Shown here one piece after another: positions 17,672 to 26,508 of a stretch of DNA of 64,000 nt. The position numbers were made by a program, and so were the translations under genes. Below the pieces are notes generated by a model. That model was not told where the DNA came from, did no database searches, and saw only the letters and a program-made list of their open reading frames with translations. Position 1 is the first letter of the stretch; every line of letters starts with the position of its first letter. Source of the stretch: Holdemania sp. Marseille-P2844 (lineage in GTDB: Bacteria; Bacillota_I; Bacilli_A; Erysipelotrichales; Erysipelotrichaceae). The stretch lies in the NCBI RefSeq assembly GCF_900120005.1, contig NZ_LT635454.1, positions 402,759 through 466,758 of the forward strand, written 5' to 3'.

Positions 17672-19002
17672 GGAGAACACCGTACACGATAACTATTTCC
17701 GGAGCCGGCAGCTGCCGGACGCCGGCCTTGATCGGGACGCTGATGCAGATGAAAGACCGGTTCCCGGTAAAGAAAGTCATCTTTTTTGATAAGGACCTGA
17801 ATCGCTTCGGCAAAATTGAAGATTACTGCCGCCTGCTGCTGCATACCTTTTCCCCGGAAACTGAGGTCGTGGTGACCGGCGATATGGATGAAGCCTACTG
17901 CGCCTGCGACTTTGTTTTCTGTCAGATGCGGGTGGGTCAGAACACGATGCGTTCGTATGATGAAAAGATCCCGCTGAAATATGGACTGGTCGGACAGGAA
18001 ACCTGCGGCCCGGGTGGTTTCGCCTATGGCATGCGTTCAATCGGCGGGATGAAGGAAATGGTCGACTGCGTCCGCAAATATTCCAAAGAAACGTGGATCC
18101 TCAATTACACCAATCCGGCGGCGATCGTCGGTCTGGCGCTGGATCGGTTATATCCTGACGATCACCGTCTGATCAATATGTGTGACCAGCCGTATTCGAT
18201 GATGGTCAGCTTTGCCAAGATCCTCAACGTCGACGTTAAAACGCTGCGGGCCCGGTATTTCGGATTGAATCATTTCGGCTGGTTCACCGCGCTCTACGAT
18301 ACGGAAGGTCATGACTATTTTAATACGCTGCGTGATTACCTGATGAATCATGATTTTAAGCCTTACAATGCGGAACAGCGCACAAAGTCCTGGCTGGATA
18401 CCTATCTGCGCGTTAACAAGATGATGAACTGTGTTTCAGAATATATCCCGACGACATATCTGCAATATTATTTCTACGCGGACGAGATCGTGAAAGAAAG
18501 CGATCCGCATTTCACCCGCGCTGATGAGACGATCCAGACCCGGGAAAAAGAGGTCTGGGACGTCTGCGCGCTGGCTCGAGGAAAAACCGAGCTGGGCGGG
18601 ATTCCGGTATTGACCTCACCGGTGTTTGGTTCAATGATGGTTGAGGTGGCGGAATCCATCGCCTATGACTTAAATCAGGAATTCATCGTGATGACGCGCA
18701 ACACGGGACTGATTGACAACTTCCCGGCGGAAGCCGTTGTGGAAGTCGCCGGAACATTGGGGAAAGATGGTGTGCGGGGAATTCCGTACGGCCCGGTGAA
18801 AACATTCTATAAAGGATTGATGGAAAATCAATATGCCTATGAAGAACTGACTTGCGAGGCCTGGATGGAAAACGACTATACCAAGGCGCTGCAGGCGCTG
18901 ACGCTGAATCGGACCGTCAACGATTTTGACAAGGCGAAGGCGGTGCTGGACGATCTCATGGAGGTCAACAAGGATTACTGGACATTGGAAAAGAGGGATT
19001 AA
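17668..19002 (+). CDS. GH4 6-phospho-alpha-glucosidase-like enzyme
   Basis: 444 aa. NAD-dependent glycoside hydrolase family 4: N-terminal dinucleotide-binding segment (ISGAGSCRTPALIGTL), the ETCGPGGFAYGMR block, the NYTNPAAIVG motif and a metal-site region with MCDQP. Phospho-alpha-glucosidases of this family usually have CDMP, so CDQP is a small deviation. GH4 enzymes need NAD+, Mn2+ and reducing conditions to split 6-phospho-glycosides made by the PTS. Translationally coupled to the EIIBC gene by a 4-nt overlap. Exact substrate is not readable from sequence. Confidence 0.9.
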   Translation: MRRTPYTITISGAGSCRTPALIGTLMQMKDRFPVKKVIFFDKDLNRFGKIEDYCRLLLHTFSPETEVVVTGDMDEAYCACDFVFCQMRVGQNTMRSYDEKIPLKYGLVGQETCGPGGFAYGMRSIGGMKEMVDCVRKYSKETWILNYTNPAAIVGLALDRLYPDDHRLINMCDQPYSMMVSFAKILNVDVKTLRARYFGLNHFGWFTALYDTEGHDYFNTLRDYLMNHDFKPYNAEQRTKSWLDTYLRVNKMMNCVSEYIPTTYLQYYFYADEIVKESDPHFTRADETIQTREKEVWDVCALARGKTELGGIPVLTSPVFGSMMVEVAESIAYDLNQEFIVMTRNTGLIDNFPAEAVVEVAGTLGKDGVRGIPYGPVKTFYKGLMENQYAYEELTCEAWMENDYTKALQALTLNRTVNDFDKAKAVLDDLMEVNKDYWTLEKRD

Positions 19003-19005
19003 GCG

Positions 19006-20208
19006 ATGTTTTTGAAATCGACAAGAATTTATTTTCCCCATCAGATCTGCCGCAGCGGTTATCTGGAAGTGGAGGGTGAGGTCATCCGGGGATTCTCTAC
19101 GGAAGTGCCCGTCGGCGCCGAGGTTATTGATTATGGCGATCATCTGCTTCTTCCGGGTTTTATCGATCAGCATATTCATGGCTGGGGCACCGGCAGCTTC
19201 AACAACGATAAATCTGTCCATTCGATACAGGAAATGAAGAAAAACCTGCCGTATGAGGGGGTGACGAGTTTTTTGGCGACCTCCGGGGCGGAACCGGTCG
19301 AGGATCTGGTTGAGGGCATCAAAAATGCCAGCTGGGTTGTCGATCATCAGAAAGAGGACGGCGCGACGCTGCTGGGCGTTCATCTGGAAGGCCCGTTTAT
19401 CAATAAGGAGTACAAGGGCATGCAGCGGGAAGATTGCTGCATCGACCCGGACATGACGATCATGCGGCGGTTCATGGACGCTCAGTCCCACCCGCAGATC
19501 ATCCGTCTGATGACGCTGGCGCCGGAGCTTCCGGGGGCGAAAGAATTGATTCAGTTCTGCCATGTGCATCAAATTCAGATCAATATCGGCCACAGCGCGG
19601 CGACCTTCGACTGCATCCGAGATTTAAAGGAATATGGCTTAGGCGGCGTAACCCACATGTTCAGCGGCATGCGCGGGCTGCATCACCGGGAGCCGGGGGT
19701 GGCTGGCGCAGCGCTGTATTTCGACGATTTGAACTGCGAATTCGCGAAGCAGACCGGCATGACCGTACGGCCGGAAGTGTTCGCCCTGACCTGGCGTTTA
19801 AAAAGCAAGGATAAAATTATCATGACGACGGACTGCGGCGGGATTGCGCTGACAAAAAAAGAAAAGTATCATTATATCCGGAAGCAGACGTTTATTCCCA
19901 ACGGCGACGAGCTGATTCTGCGCAATGACGACGGCAGCGAGGAACACGTTGATATTCATGATTACAAGGCGGTGCGGAATCTGGAGCTGAGCTATATCAA
20001 ATCAATCCGCAATCTGATCGCCAACGTCCATCCGTCCATTCATGAGATCATGAAGATCACGGCGGAAAATCCGGCGCGTTATATCGGTGTGGAGGACCGC
20101 AAGGGAAGTCTGGAAGCAGGAAAGGACGCCGATATTCTTGTCGTCAACGACGCTTTTGAAATTCAGGCAACCTACTGCATGGGAAAATTGTATAAAAGTG
20201 AGGAGTGA
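19006..20208 (+). CDS. nagA: N-acetylglucosamine-6-phosphate deacetylase
   Basis: 400 aa amidohydrolase of the NagA type: first metal ligands in GFIDQHIHGWG, the HLEGPF motif with the metal-binding Glu, the His ligands in NIGHSAAT and THMFSGM, and the catalytic Asp in MTTDCGG. It would convert GlcNAc-6-P to glucosamine-6-P. Starts 3 nt after the GH4 gene, so it belongs to the same operon. Its presence implies that the imported glycoside carries an N-acetylated amino sugar. NagB is not in the window. Confidence 0.88.
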   Translation: MFLKSTRIYFPHQICRSGYLEVEGEVIRGFSTEVPVGAEVIDYGDHLLLPGFIDQHIHGWGTGSFNNDKSVHSIQEMKKNLPYEGVTSFLATSGAEPVEDLVEGIKNASWVVDHQKEDGATLLGVHLEGPFINKEYKGMQREDCCIDPDMTIMRRFMDAQSHPQIIRLMTLAPELPGAKELIQFCHVHQIQINIGHSAATFDCIRDLKEYGLGGVTHMFSGMRGLHHREPGVAGAALYFDDLNCEFAKQTGMTVRPEVFALTWRLKSKDKIIMTTDCGGIALTKKEKYHYIRKQTFIPNGDELILRNDDGSEEHVDIHDYKAVRNLELSYIKSIRNLIANVHPSIHEIMKITAENPARYIGVEDRKGSLEAGKDADILVVNDAFEIQATYCMGKLYKSEE

Positions 20209-20213
20209 TGGTC

Positions 20214-20693
20214 ATGTTTAAAAATCTGTTCAAGCCCAAACCGACAGATTTCGCCGCCCCGTTCAAGGGCCGGCTGATGACACTGGAAGAAGTTCCCGAT
20301 CCGGTGTTCTCAAGCAAGTCGATGGGGGATGGATTTGCGCTGGAAATGTTGGAGGGCAAGGTGTTGTCGCCAGTGGCGGGTAAGATCGTCGCGGTCTTTC
20401 CGACTGGCCACGCAATCGGCATCAAGGCGGATGACCGCAACGAATATCTGATCCATCTGGGATTAGATACCGTGAATTTCAAAGGTGAAGGTTTTATGGC
20501 GCATGTCGTTTTGGATCAGCGGGTGAATCCGGGCGATCCGCTAGTCGACGTCGATTTGGAATTCTTTAAAAATCATAAGGTTTCCATGATTTGTCCGATT
20601 CTGGTCGTCAATGCCAACAGCCGTAAAATCCGCCTGCTGAAAGAGGGCGTCGTCCAGTCACAGGAAAAAGACTTCCTTGCGATCACGGCATGA
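20214..20693 (+). CDS. PTS EIIA, glucose family
   Basis: 159 aa from the ATG at 20214, which has AGGAG 8 nt upstream. Earlier in-frame GTG and ATG codons overlap the nagA stop and are less well placed. EIIA-Glc fold: active-site His81 in YLIHLGLDTV and the second conserved His66 in PTGHAIGI. It passes phosphate from HPr to the EIIB domain of the EIIBC permease at the head of this operon. Its stop overlaps the next gene (ATGA). Confidence 0.93.
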   Translation: MFKNLFKPKPTDFAAPFKGRLMTLEEVPDPVFSSKSMGDGFALEMLEGKVLSPVAGKIVAVFPTGHAIGIKADDRNEYLIHLGLDTVNFKGEGFMAHVVLDQRVNPGDPLVDVDLEFFKNHKVSMICPILVVNANSRKIRLLKEGVVQSQEKDFLAITA

Positions 20694-21478
20694 ATCACAG
20701 CGAGATGAACGTAATTTTGGAATCTGCCCGCGCTGCGATCGTCCGGCATCGGCTGCCCTTAATGAAATACTGTCTGGCCGTGGCTTGCCTGTGCTCGCTG
20801 ATCTCGCTGGCTGCGCAGCAGTTTAACAATAATCTGATCCCGCTGGCCGCAACGCTGGCGATCAATCTGATTTTTCTGTTCGGATTGGATTTACTGATGC
20901 TGAAAGCACTGCATGACGAACCGTATTCTCTCCATGATTTCAGCCAGTTCACAGGTTATCTCAAGTCCCTGCTTCCGTTATTTGGAATCTACGGCCTGAT
21001 TCTGGCCGGCGGCGTCTTTGCCCTCCAGGCAATGATCCATCTGGGGGCAGTCCTTCTTGTATTGCCCGCGCTGCTGGGGGTGGGCGTGATCTTTCTTAAC
21101 TGCATCAATCATCTGACGCTGTTTTCAATGATTGAAACGCATCAAAGCGCATGGAGAGCCTTGAAAGGCGGGACAAAGCTGTTTTTTCAATCCGGAAAAC
21201 TGATCATGCACATTGTTTTGAAAACGATTGTGCTGATCTTGTTGGGAAGTCTGGCGGTGTATGTGCTCAATGTGTTTGTTTACGCTCCGCAGATCGACGC
21301 TGTGCTGAAAAGCACGCCGGAAATCACGGAAGCCCTGATCGATCCTTATTTCTCAACGAATCTCAGTTATATGATTCAAAGCGTTGGCATGCAGCTGGTT
21401 GTCAGTTATATCGCAATCGTGTCAGGCATGACCTGTGGCGTCTATTATTTAAAGCAAAGGAAAGCAATAACGAGATAA
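20690..21478 (+). CDS. Polytopic membrane protein of unknown function
   Basis: 262 aa with about five or six hydrophobic segments: near residues 27-45, 50-72, 93-115, 117-145, 165-190 and 228-250. No recognised motif; the overall form recalls the DUF624/DUF975-type membrane proteins found beside carbohydrate systems, but this is only resemblance. It overlaps the EIIA stop by 4 nt, so it is the last gene of the PTS operon. A role in uptake or envelope adjustment is possible but not shown. Confidence 0.75.
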   Translation: MNHSEMNVILESARAAIVRHRLPLMKYCLAVACLCSLISLAAQQFNNNLIPLAATLAINLIFLFGLDLLMLKALHDEPYSLHDFSQFTGYLKSLLPLFGIYGLILAGGVFALQAMIHLGAVLLVLPALLGVGVIFLNCINHLTLFSMIETHQSAWRALKGGTKLFFQSGKLIMHIVLKTIVLILLGSLAVYVLNVFVYAPQIDAVLKSTPEITEALIDPYFSTNLSYMIQSVGMQLVVSYIAIVSGMTCGVYYLKQRKAITR

Positions 21479-21627
21479 AGGAATTTATTCGAAGAGTCTC
21501 ATGTTCAGCTAATGGGGAAGATCAAGATTTCTGAAAAAGAGATTGAGATCTTCTTTTTTTATTTTCCGCAGGCGGGAAGTTGTTGGAAAAACTTCATCGC
21601 AGGCTAGGAAAGTGCGGAAGAAATCAT

Positions 21628-21633
21628 TATAAT
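21628..21633 (+). promoter_or_regulatory. -10 element upstream of amidohydrolase pair
   Basis: TATAAT about 34 nt before the TTG start at 21667. The -35 is poor. It argues against a start at the upstream in-frame TTG (21580), which would place the promoter inside the gene. Confidence 0.45.
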
Positions 21634-21666
21634 GGAAACAGACAGAAAAAGAATGGGGGTAATGAT

Positions 21667-22803
21667 TTGATCTTAATACGAAATGGCCAAGTCCACGATG
21701 GTTCAGGTCAGGTATTAGCGAATACGGATCTTTTGATCGACGCGGGCAAGATTGTTCAGATCGGACAGAATCTGAAGGCGCCGGGGGCGCAGGTGATCGA
21801 CGCGGAAGGAAAGTGCGTCATGCCGGGCTGGATCGATCCGTTAAGCGGCTGGGGCACGGCGGCCGGGCGCGGGCAGGCGCGCGACAACGATGAAACGAGC
21901 GATCCGCTGACGCCGCAGCTGGACGTCGTTTACGCGTTTGATCCGGATAGTATGATGTATCAGGAGCTGTGGGGTTATGGAATTACGGCGGCGGGCGTCG
22001 CTGCGAGCAATAACAATGTTCTCGGCGGCAGCGCGGCGGTGTTCAAGGCGTATGGCAGAACGACGGAGACGATGTGCGTCAAGGCAAACGCCGCGATGAA
22101 GGGCTCGGTTGATGAGAAGGTCAAGCAGACCTATGGTCCGCGCAACAGCGCTCCGATGACAAAAATGGGGATCTTTTCCGCGCTGCGTGAATTGATCGCG
22201 AAGTGCGGCTCTGAGAAAGACGAAGACCAGAAGGATCCGAAGGTTCAGGCGTTTAAGCCGGTGCTGGAAGGCAAGCTGCCGCTGATCTTAAGCTGCAACA
22301 CGAAAGCGGAAGCCGACGCAGTCCTGAAACTGTTTGAAAACATGCCGGTTAAGCTGGTGCTGGCGAATCTGTATCAGCTGAATGAAAGTTTGTTGGACAA
22401 GGACTGTGGTTTCATTCTGGGCGATCTGACCGATGGGTTTAACAAGTACAATGCGGCGGTGAACTATGCCGCGCTGTTTTCCCTGATCAAAGCGGGCAAG
22501 CCGGTGGCGCTAAGCGCCTTTGGCGATGCGGTTTCACCGGGCCGGGAGATCCTGATGTGGAACGCGCACGGCCTGATGGCGCAGGCGCGGCGTTTAGGTG
22601 CCGATCTGTCCAGTGAGGATGTGCTGAAAATGCTGACAAGCATTCCGGCGCAGCTGTTGGGCGTGGCGGATCGGATCGGGAGTCTGGCTGAGGGCAAGGA
22701 TGCCGACATCGTGGTCTGGTCGGGAAATCCGCTGGAAACCTTCCGCGCATTGCCGGAAATTGTCGTTATTTCCGGGGAAATAGTAAAGGGGGAAAAAGCG
22801 TGA
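21667..22803 (+). CDS. Amidohydrolase-like protein lacking metal ligands (probable pseudoenzyme)
   Basis: 378 aa from a TTG start (GGGGG 7 nt upstream). It aligns along its length with the next gene and with imidazolonepropionase-type amidohydrolases (COG1228): start RNGQVHDGSGQVL, end GSLAEGKDADIVVW. Yet the HxH that binds metal is gone: GWIDPLSGWG stands where the neighbour has GIVDAHSHIGG. The later His residues (MHCTQ and LDHAWG in the neighbour) are replaced by LSCNT and LANLYQ, and the Asp of MTDGP by SAFGDAV. It is therefore probably not a hydrolase by itself. Its stop overlaps the next start, so the two are made together and may pair. Confidence 0.8.
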   Translation: MILIRNGQVHDGSGQVLANTDLLIDAGKIVQIGQNLKAPGAQVIDAEGKCVMPGWIDPLSGWGTAAGRGQARDNDETSDPLTPQLDVVYAFDPDSMMYQELWGYGITAAGVAASNNNVLGGSAAVFKAYGRTTETMCVKANAAMKGSVDEKVKQTYGPRNSAPMTKMGIFSALRELIAKCGSEKDEDQKDPKVQAFKPVLEGKLPLILSCNTKAEADAVLKLFENMPVKLVLANLYQLNESLLDKDCGFILGDLTDGFNKYNAAVNYAALFSLIKAGKPVALSAFGDAVSPGREILMWNAHGLMAQARRLGADLSSEDVLKMLTSIPAQLLGVADRIGSLAEGKDADIVVWSGNPLETFRALPEIVVISGEIVKGEKA

Positions 22804-23969
22804 TGAAACGATTGATCCGCGGCGCCAAGATTCTGACGATGGGGCCGCAGGGCACGCTGGAAAAAGGCGATATTTTAATAGAAAATGGCAAGATCGCGGC
22901 GATCGGCGAACAGCTGGACTGCGAAGACGCTGAAGTCATCGACGCTGCGGGACTGACGGCCATTCCGGGGATCGTCGATGCACACAGTCATATCGGCGGG
23001 TTTGAGATTGCGACTGGGGCGCAGGACGTCAATGAAATGGTCAGGAATGTGACTGCCGAAGTTGAAGTGTTCGACGGGATCGATCCGCTGTCGCCTTCCT
23101 TTAAGGAAGCACTGGCCGCCGGGGTAACCTGCAGCGCGATCGCTCCGGGCAGCGGCAACGTGATCGGCGGCGTGGTCTGCGCGGTAAAAAGCGCGGGTCA
23201 GGGCACAGTTGAGTCGATGTGCGTCAACCGGCATGTCGCGCTGAAAGCGGCGATGGGCGGCAATCCGAAGGGTGTCTATGGCAAGCGCAATCAGACGCCG
23301 ATGACGCGGATGGGCGTAGCCAGCGTGCTGCGCCAGTATTTCCGCGATGTTCAGGAATACATGAAGAAGCAGGAAGAAGCGCAGAACGATCCGGCAAAAA
23401 TGCCGAAATGGGATCCCGCGATGGAGAACGGCGCAAAGGTGCTGCGGCATGAAATGCCGGTTAAAATGCACTGCACGCAGTTTGATATGATCACCGTGAT
23501 CGAACTGGCAAAGGAATTCAATTTTGAATTCACGCTCGATCATGCGTGGGGCGCTTCGGATTATATGGAACCGATCGTGGCGGCCGGCTGTCCGGTGATT
23601 TTCGGTCCGATTGCCGTGGCCAAAGGGTTCGGCGAGTCGATTAAAATTGATATCGACAGCGTGGTTGAAATGGACCGGCGCGGCGTGCTGTGTGCGATCA
23701 TGACGGATGGTCCGGTCTATCATCCATGGCTGATCGTCGAACAGGCTGGCGAAGTCGTGCGCTATGGAGCGCCGGTCGAACGGGCGATCGCAATGCTGAC
23801 GATCAATCCGGCGAAAATCATCGGCTGTGATCAGCGGATCGGTTCGCTTGAAGCGGGCAAGGATGCCGATATCGCGTTGTTTGACGGGATGCCTGCGCTG
23901 GATCCGGCGGCAGTTGTGAAAATGACGCTGGTTAACGGCGAGGTCGTGTATCAAAGCAAGGGCTGTTAA
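22803..23969 (+). CDS. Amidohydrolase, imidazolonepropionase-like (intact partner)
   Basis: 388 aa (a GTG at 22800 is an alternative start; AGGGGG lies just upstream). All amidohydrolase ligands are seen: HxH in DAHSHIGG, His in PVKMHCTQ, His in FTLDHAWGA and Asp in IMTDGPVYHP. The C-terminal GSLEAGKDADIALF is typical of this superfamily. It should hydrolyse a cyclic amide or similar bond in the cytoplasm; substrate unknown. It overlaps the degenerate paralogue upstream and is followed after 25 nt by a DUF362 ferredoxin gene. Confidence 0.85.
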   Translation: MKRLIRGAKILTMGPQGTLEKGDILIENGKIAAIGEQLDCEDAEVIDAAGLTAIPGIVDAHSHIGGFEIATGAQDVNEMVRNVTAEVEVFDGIDPLSPSFKEALAAGVTCSAIAPGSGNVIGGVVCAVKSAGQGTVESMCVNRHVALKAAMGGNPKGVYGKRNQTPMTRMGVASVLRQYFRDVQEYMKKQEEAQNDPAKMPKWDPAMENGAKVLRHEMPVKMHCTQFDMITVIELAKEFNFEFTLDHAWGASDYMEPIVAAGCPVIFGPIAVAKGFGESIKIDIDSVVEMDRRGVLCAIMTDGPVYHPWLIVEQAGEVVRYGAPVERAIAMLTINPAKIIGCDQRIGSLEAGKDADIALFDGMPALDPAAVVKMTLVNGEVVYQSKGC

Positions 23970-23994
23970 GCCCTTTTCTTGTGAGGTGAGGTAA

Positions 23995-25104
23995 ATGAGT
24001 GGGAAACAGAAGGTCGCGGCTGTGCGCTGCGCCCGTTATGATCAGGAATTAATCGGAAAACAACTGAATTTGTTAATGACGGCCATCGGCGCGGATACGT
24101 TGATTCAGCCAGGCATGAACGTGCTGATCAAGCCGAATCTGTTGTCGGCGAAAACGCCGGAGGAATTCACAACGACGCATCCGGAGGTCCTGCGGGCATT
24201 AATTCGCTACGTTCATAACCGCGGCGGGATCGTGACGCTGGCTGACAGTCCGGCCGGCCGGTTCACGCTGGATTCAATCCGGCGGATATATCAGAAAACA
24301 GGACTGCGGGCGCTGGCACAGGAGGAACAATGTTCATTAAATGAAAATCTGACCAGCGTTGAAAGCGGATTAAACGTCCTCAGCGAGCCGGTGCCGATAC
24401 TGGAATGCGTTGCTCAGGCAGATTTGATCATCGACTGCTGCAAGTTCAAAAGTCACAGCTATACTGTGACCAGCGGTGCGGTGAAGAATATGTTCGGCGT
24501 CATTCCGGGATTGGTGAAGGCGCAGATGCATGCCCGTCTTGCTAAGCGTGAATCCTTTTGCCGCTTTTTATGCCAGCTGTGCGCAAATGTCAAACCCGGA
24601 CTGTGTCTGATGGATGCCATCGAAGGCATGCAGGGCAACGGTCCCAGCGGCGGCGAGCGGTATGACGGTCAGCGTCTGTTAGCGGCGAAGGATCCCTTTG
24701 CGCTGGACTATGGTGCGCTGAAACTGTTTGGAGTTGAGCCTGACTGGACGCCTGTTCATCGGGAAGCTGTGAAACTCGGGCTGGTGAATCCAGCTGAGAT
24801 TGAGCTGATTGCTTTGGAAGAAACCTGGGAAAGTTTATGCCGCAGTGATTTCAGACTGCCGGAAACGATGAAAGGTCTGATACAGCTGATTCCTTCCCCG
24901 CTGGCAGCGCTGCGCCGGCATTTTGCGCCCTATCCCAAGCCGGACCCTTCGCGCTGTCTGGGATGCGGAGAATGCGTGCGGGATTGTCCGGTTCAGGCGA
25001 TGACGCTGACTGAGCACAAGGCTGTCGTCGACCGCCGCCGCTGCATCCGCTGCTACTGTTGTCAGGAAGTCTGTCCGGTTCATGTTGTTCAAATAAAACG
25101 TTAA
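23995..25104 (+). CDS. DUF362 protein with C-terminal 2x[4Fe-4S] ferredoxin domain
   Basis: 369 aa. The N-terminal DUF362 region (about residues 1-290, with KPNLLSAKTPEEFTTTHPEV and GAVKNMFGVIPG) is followed by two Fe-S motifs: CLGCGECVRDCP and CIRCYCCQEVCP. Members of this family are thought to be redox or electron-transfer proteins, but their role is not settled. Likely co-transcribed with the amidohydrolase pair (25-nt gap). Ribosome binding site GAGGTGAGG. Confidence 0.88.
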   Translation: MSGKQKVAAVRCARYDQELIGKQLNLLMTAIGADTLIQPGMNVLIKPNLLSAKTPEEFTTTHPEVLRALIRYVHNRGGIVTLADSPAGRFTLDSIRRIYQKTGLRALAQEEQCSLNENLTSVESGLNVLSEPVPILECVAQADLIIDCCKFKSHSYTVTSGAVKNMFGVIPGLVKAQMHARLAKRESFCRFLCQLCANVKPGLCLMDAIEGMQGNGPSGGERYDGQRLLAAKDPFALDYGALKLFGVEPDWTPVHREAVKLGLVNPAEIELIALEETWESLCRSDFRLPETMKGLIQLIPSPLAALRRHFAPYPKPDPSRCLGCGECVRDCPVQAMTLTEHKAVVDRRRCIRCYCCQEVCPVHVVQIKR

Positions 25105-25161
25105 AACCTTACAAAAATCTTAATTGTCAGCGAAAAACACAAGCGGGCAGTGAAAAAAAGG

Positions 25162-25167
25162 TATAAT
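25162..25167 (+). promoter_or_regulatory. -10 element of capA-like gene
   Basis: TATAAT about 24 nt before the ATG at 25192. It lies inside the longer in-frame extension, so that extension is probably not coding. Confidence 0.5.
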
Positions 25168-25191
25168 AAGACCAGCGATGGGAGAAATGTT

Positions 25192-26364
25192 ATGAGTCAG
25201 AAACAAACGATGAAAAATCTGATGCGCACGGTAATTGCACTGTTGATTATTTTGGGCGCCTTATTGATGGTGCTGGCTGTGATTACGGTGCAGAAACCCC
25301 GGGATGGTGAGGTGCAGGTTGCCTTTACGCCGCAGCCGACCCTATCGCCGCAGCCGACGCCGGTTGTGGAAAAGGCCGAGCTGATCATGGCGGGAGATGC
25401 GCTGCTGCATGGGGCAGTGTATGCCGATGCCAGGACCTCTGAGGGAAGTTATGATTTTACCGATATGATGAGTACGCTGAACCGCGTTACGAATCATTAT
25501 GATTTGAAGTATTATAACCAGGAAACGATTTTAGGCGGAACGGAATTGGGGTTGTCGACCTATCCTTGCTTTAACTCGCCGCAGGAATTCGGCGATACGA
25601 TGATGAAGCTGGGATTTAACCTTGTTTCACTGGCAAACAATCACACGCTGGACCGGGGCGAGCAGGCCATCCTGAATTCACTGGATTACTGGTCAAACCA
25701 AAACGCGCTGACAGCCGGATCGTACAGCTCGTTCGATGACCGGGAAGAACTGCGGATTCGTGAAATCAACGGGATCAGCTATACGCTGCTCTCATATACC
25801 TATGGGACCAACGGAATTCCAGTGCCGGAAGGCAAGGAATATCTGGTCAATGTGTATACGGATGAAATGTTGGCGGAAGACATTGCCAAGGCGCGTGGGG
25901 AAGTCGACGTCCTGATGGTGGCGATGCATTGGGGCGAAGAGTACACGCATGAGCCGACTGCTGAACAGCGGCGTTTAGCGCAGCTGTTGGCGGATCTGGG
26001 CGTCGATCTCATCATCGGCAGTCATCCGCATGTCGTTCAGCCGATCGAATGGATCGACGATACGTTATGTATTTATTCGTTGGGAAATCTGATTTCCGCT
26101 CAGGATGGAACCTATAAGCGGGTAGGGCTGTTAGCGGGCGTGACAATCACGAAGACAACCTTCGAGGGGCAAAGTCATATCCAGCTGAGCGCGCCGCGGG
26201 CAGATATGGTTTATACGCAGTATACCAGGGGATATCATCACTTCAAGCTGAAATTCTTTGATGAAATTGAAGAAAGCGAGCTGAAGGACGCCTGGGGTGT
26301 TTACGATCAATATGGCAAGATTGTAACGGATGGCGGCGCCGTGAGTCAGCTGGGCGGCTTGTAG
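25192..26364 (+). CDS. CapA-family metallophosphatase-like protein
   Basis: 390 aa. An N-terminal membrane anchor (about residues 10-32) is followed by a Pro/Thr/Gln-rich linker (PQPTLSPQPTP). The extracytoplasmic domain has the CapA (poly-gamma-glutamate synthesis protein) motifs: MAGDALLHG, SLANNHTLDRG, AMHWGEEY and IGSHPHVVQP, which contribute metal ligands of a calcineurin-like fold. The start is chosen from GGGAG before the ATG and the -10 element upstream. No capB/capC is nearby, so it is likely one of the many stand-alone CapA-like envelope proteins rather than part of a capsule operon. Confidence 0.88.
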   Translation: MSQKQTMKNLMRTVIALLIILGALLMVLAVITVQKPRDGEVQVAFTPQPTLSPQPTPVVEKAELIMAGDALLHGAVYADARTSEGSYDFTDMMSTLNRVTNHYDLKYYNQETILGGTELGLSTYPCFNSPQEFGDTMMKLGFNLVSLANNHTLDRGEQAILNSLDYWSNQNALTAGSYSSFDDREELRIREINGISYTLLSYTYGTNGIPVPEGKEYLVNVYTDEMLAEDIAKARGEVDVLMVAMHWGEEYTHEPTAEQRRLAQLLADLGVDLIIGSHPHVVQPIEWIDDTLCIYSLGNLISAQDGTYKRVGLLAGVTITKTTFEGQSHIQLSAPRADMVYTQYTRGYHHFKLKFFDEIEESELKDAWGVYDQYGKIVTDGGAVSQLGGL

Positions 26365-26422
26365 GAAATTTCTGTATCCCAAATTCCCGGAGGGGATTTT
26401 TATTGGAAGGCCGGGCTGATAG

Positions 26423-26461
26423 GCAGATTTCCCATTCGCCGAGGAAATCTGTCTTTTCTTT
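26423..26461 (+). terminator. Intrinsic terminator after capA-like gene
   Basis: Stem CAGATTTCC with GGAAATCTG followed by TCTTTTCTTTT. Confidence 0.7.
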
Positions 26462-26508
26462 TGCTTTCAGGAGTGCATTTAAAGGTTTGTTGGAAGGAGC
26501 ATGACGGA

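Noticed and set aside
22875-23954. Long minus-strand open frame (359 codons) opposite the intact amidohydrolase
   Set aside because: Antisense shadow: Arg/His/Asp-rich composition, no motif, no ribosome binding site, while the plus strand has full amidohydrolase motifs.
25150-25191. Upstream start for the CapA-like gene
   Set aside because: A TATAAT hexamer lies inside the extension; the ATG at 25192 is well placed after GGGAG.
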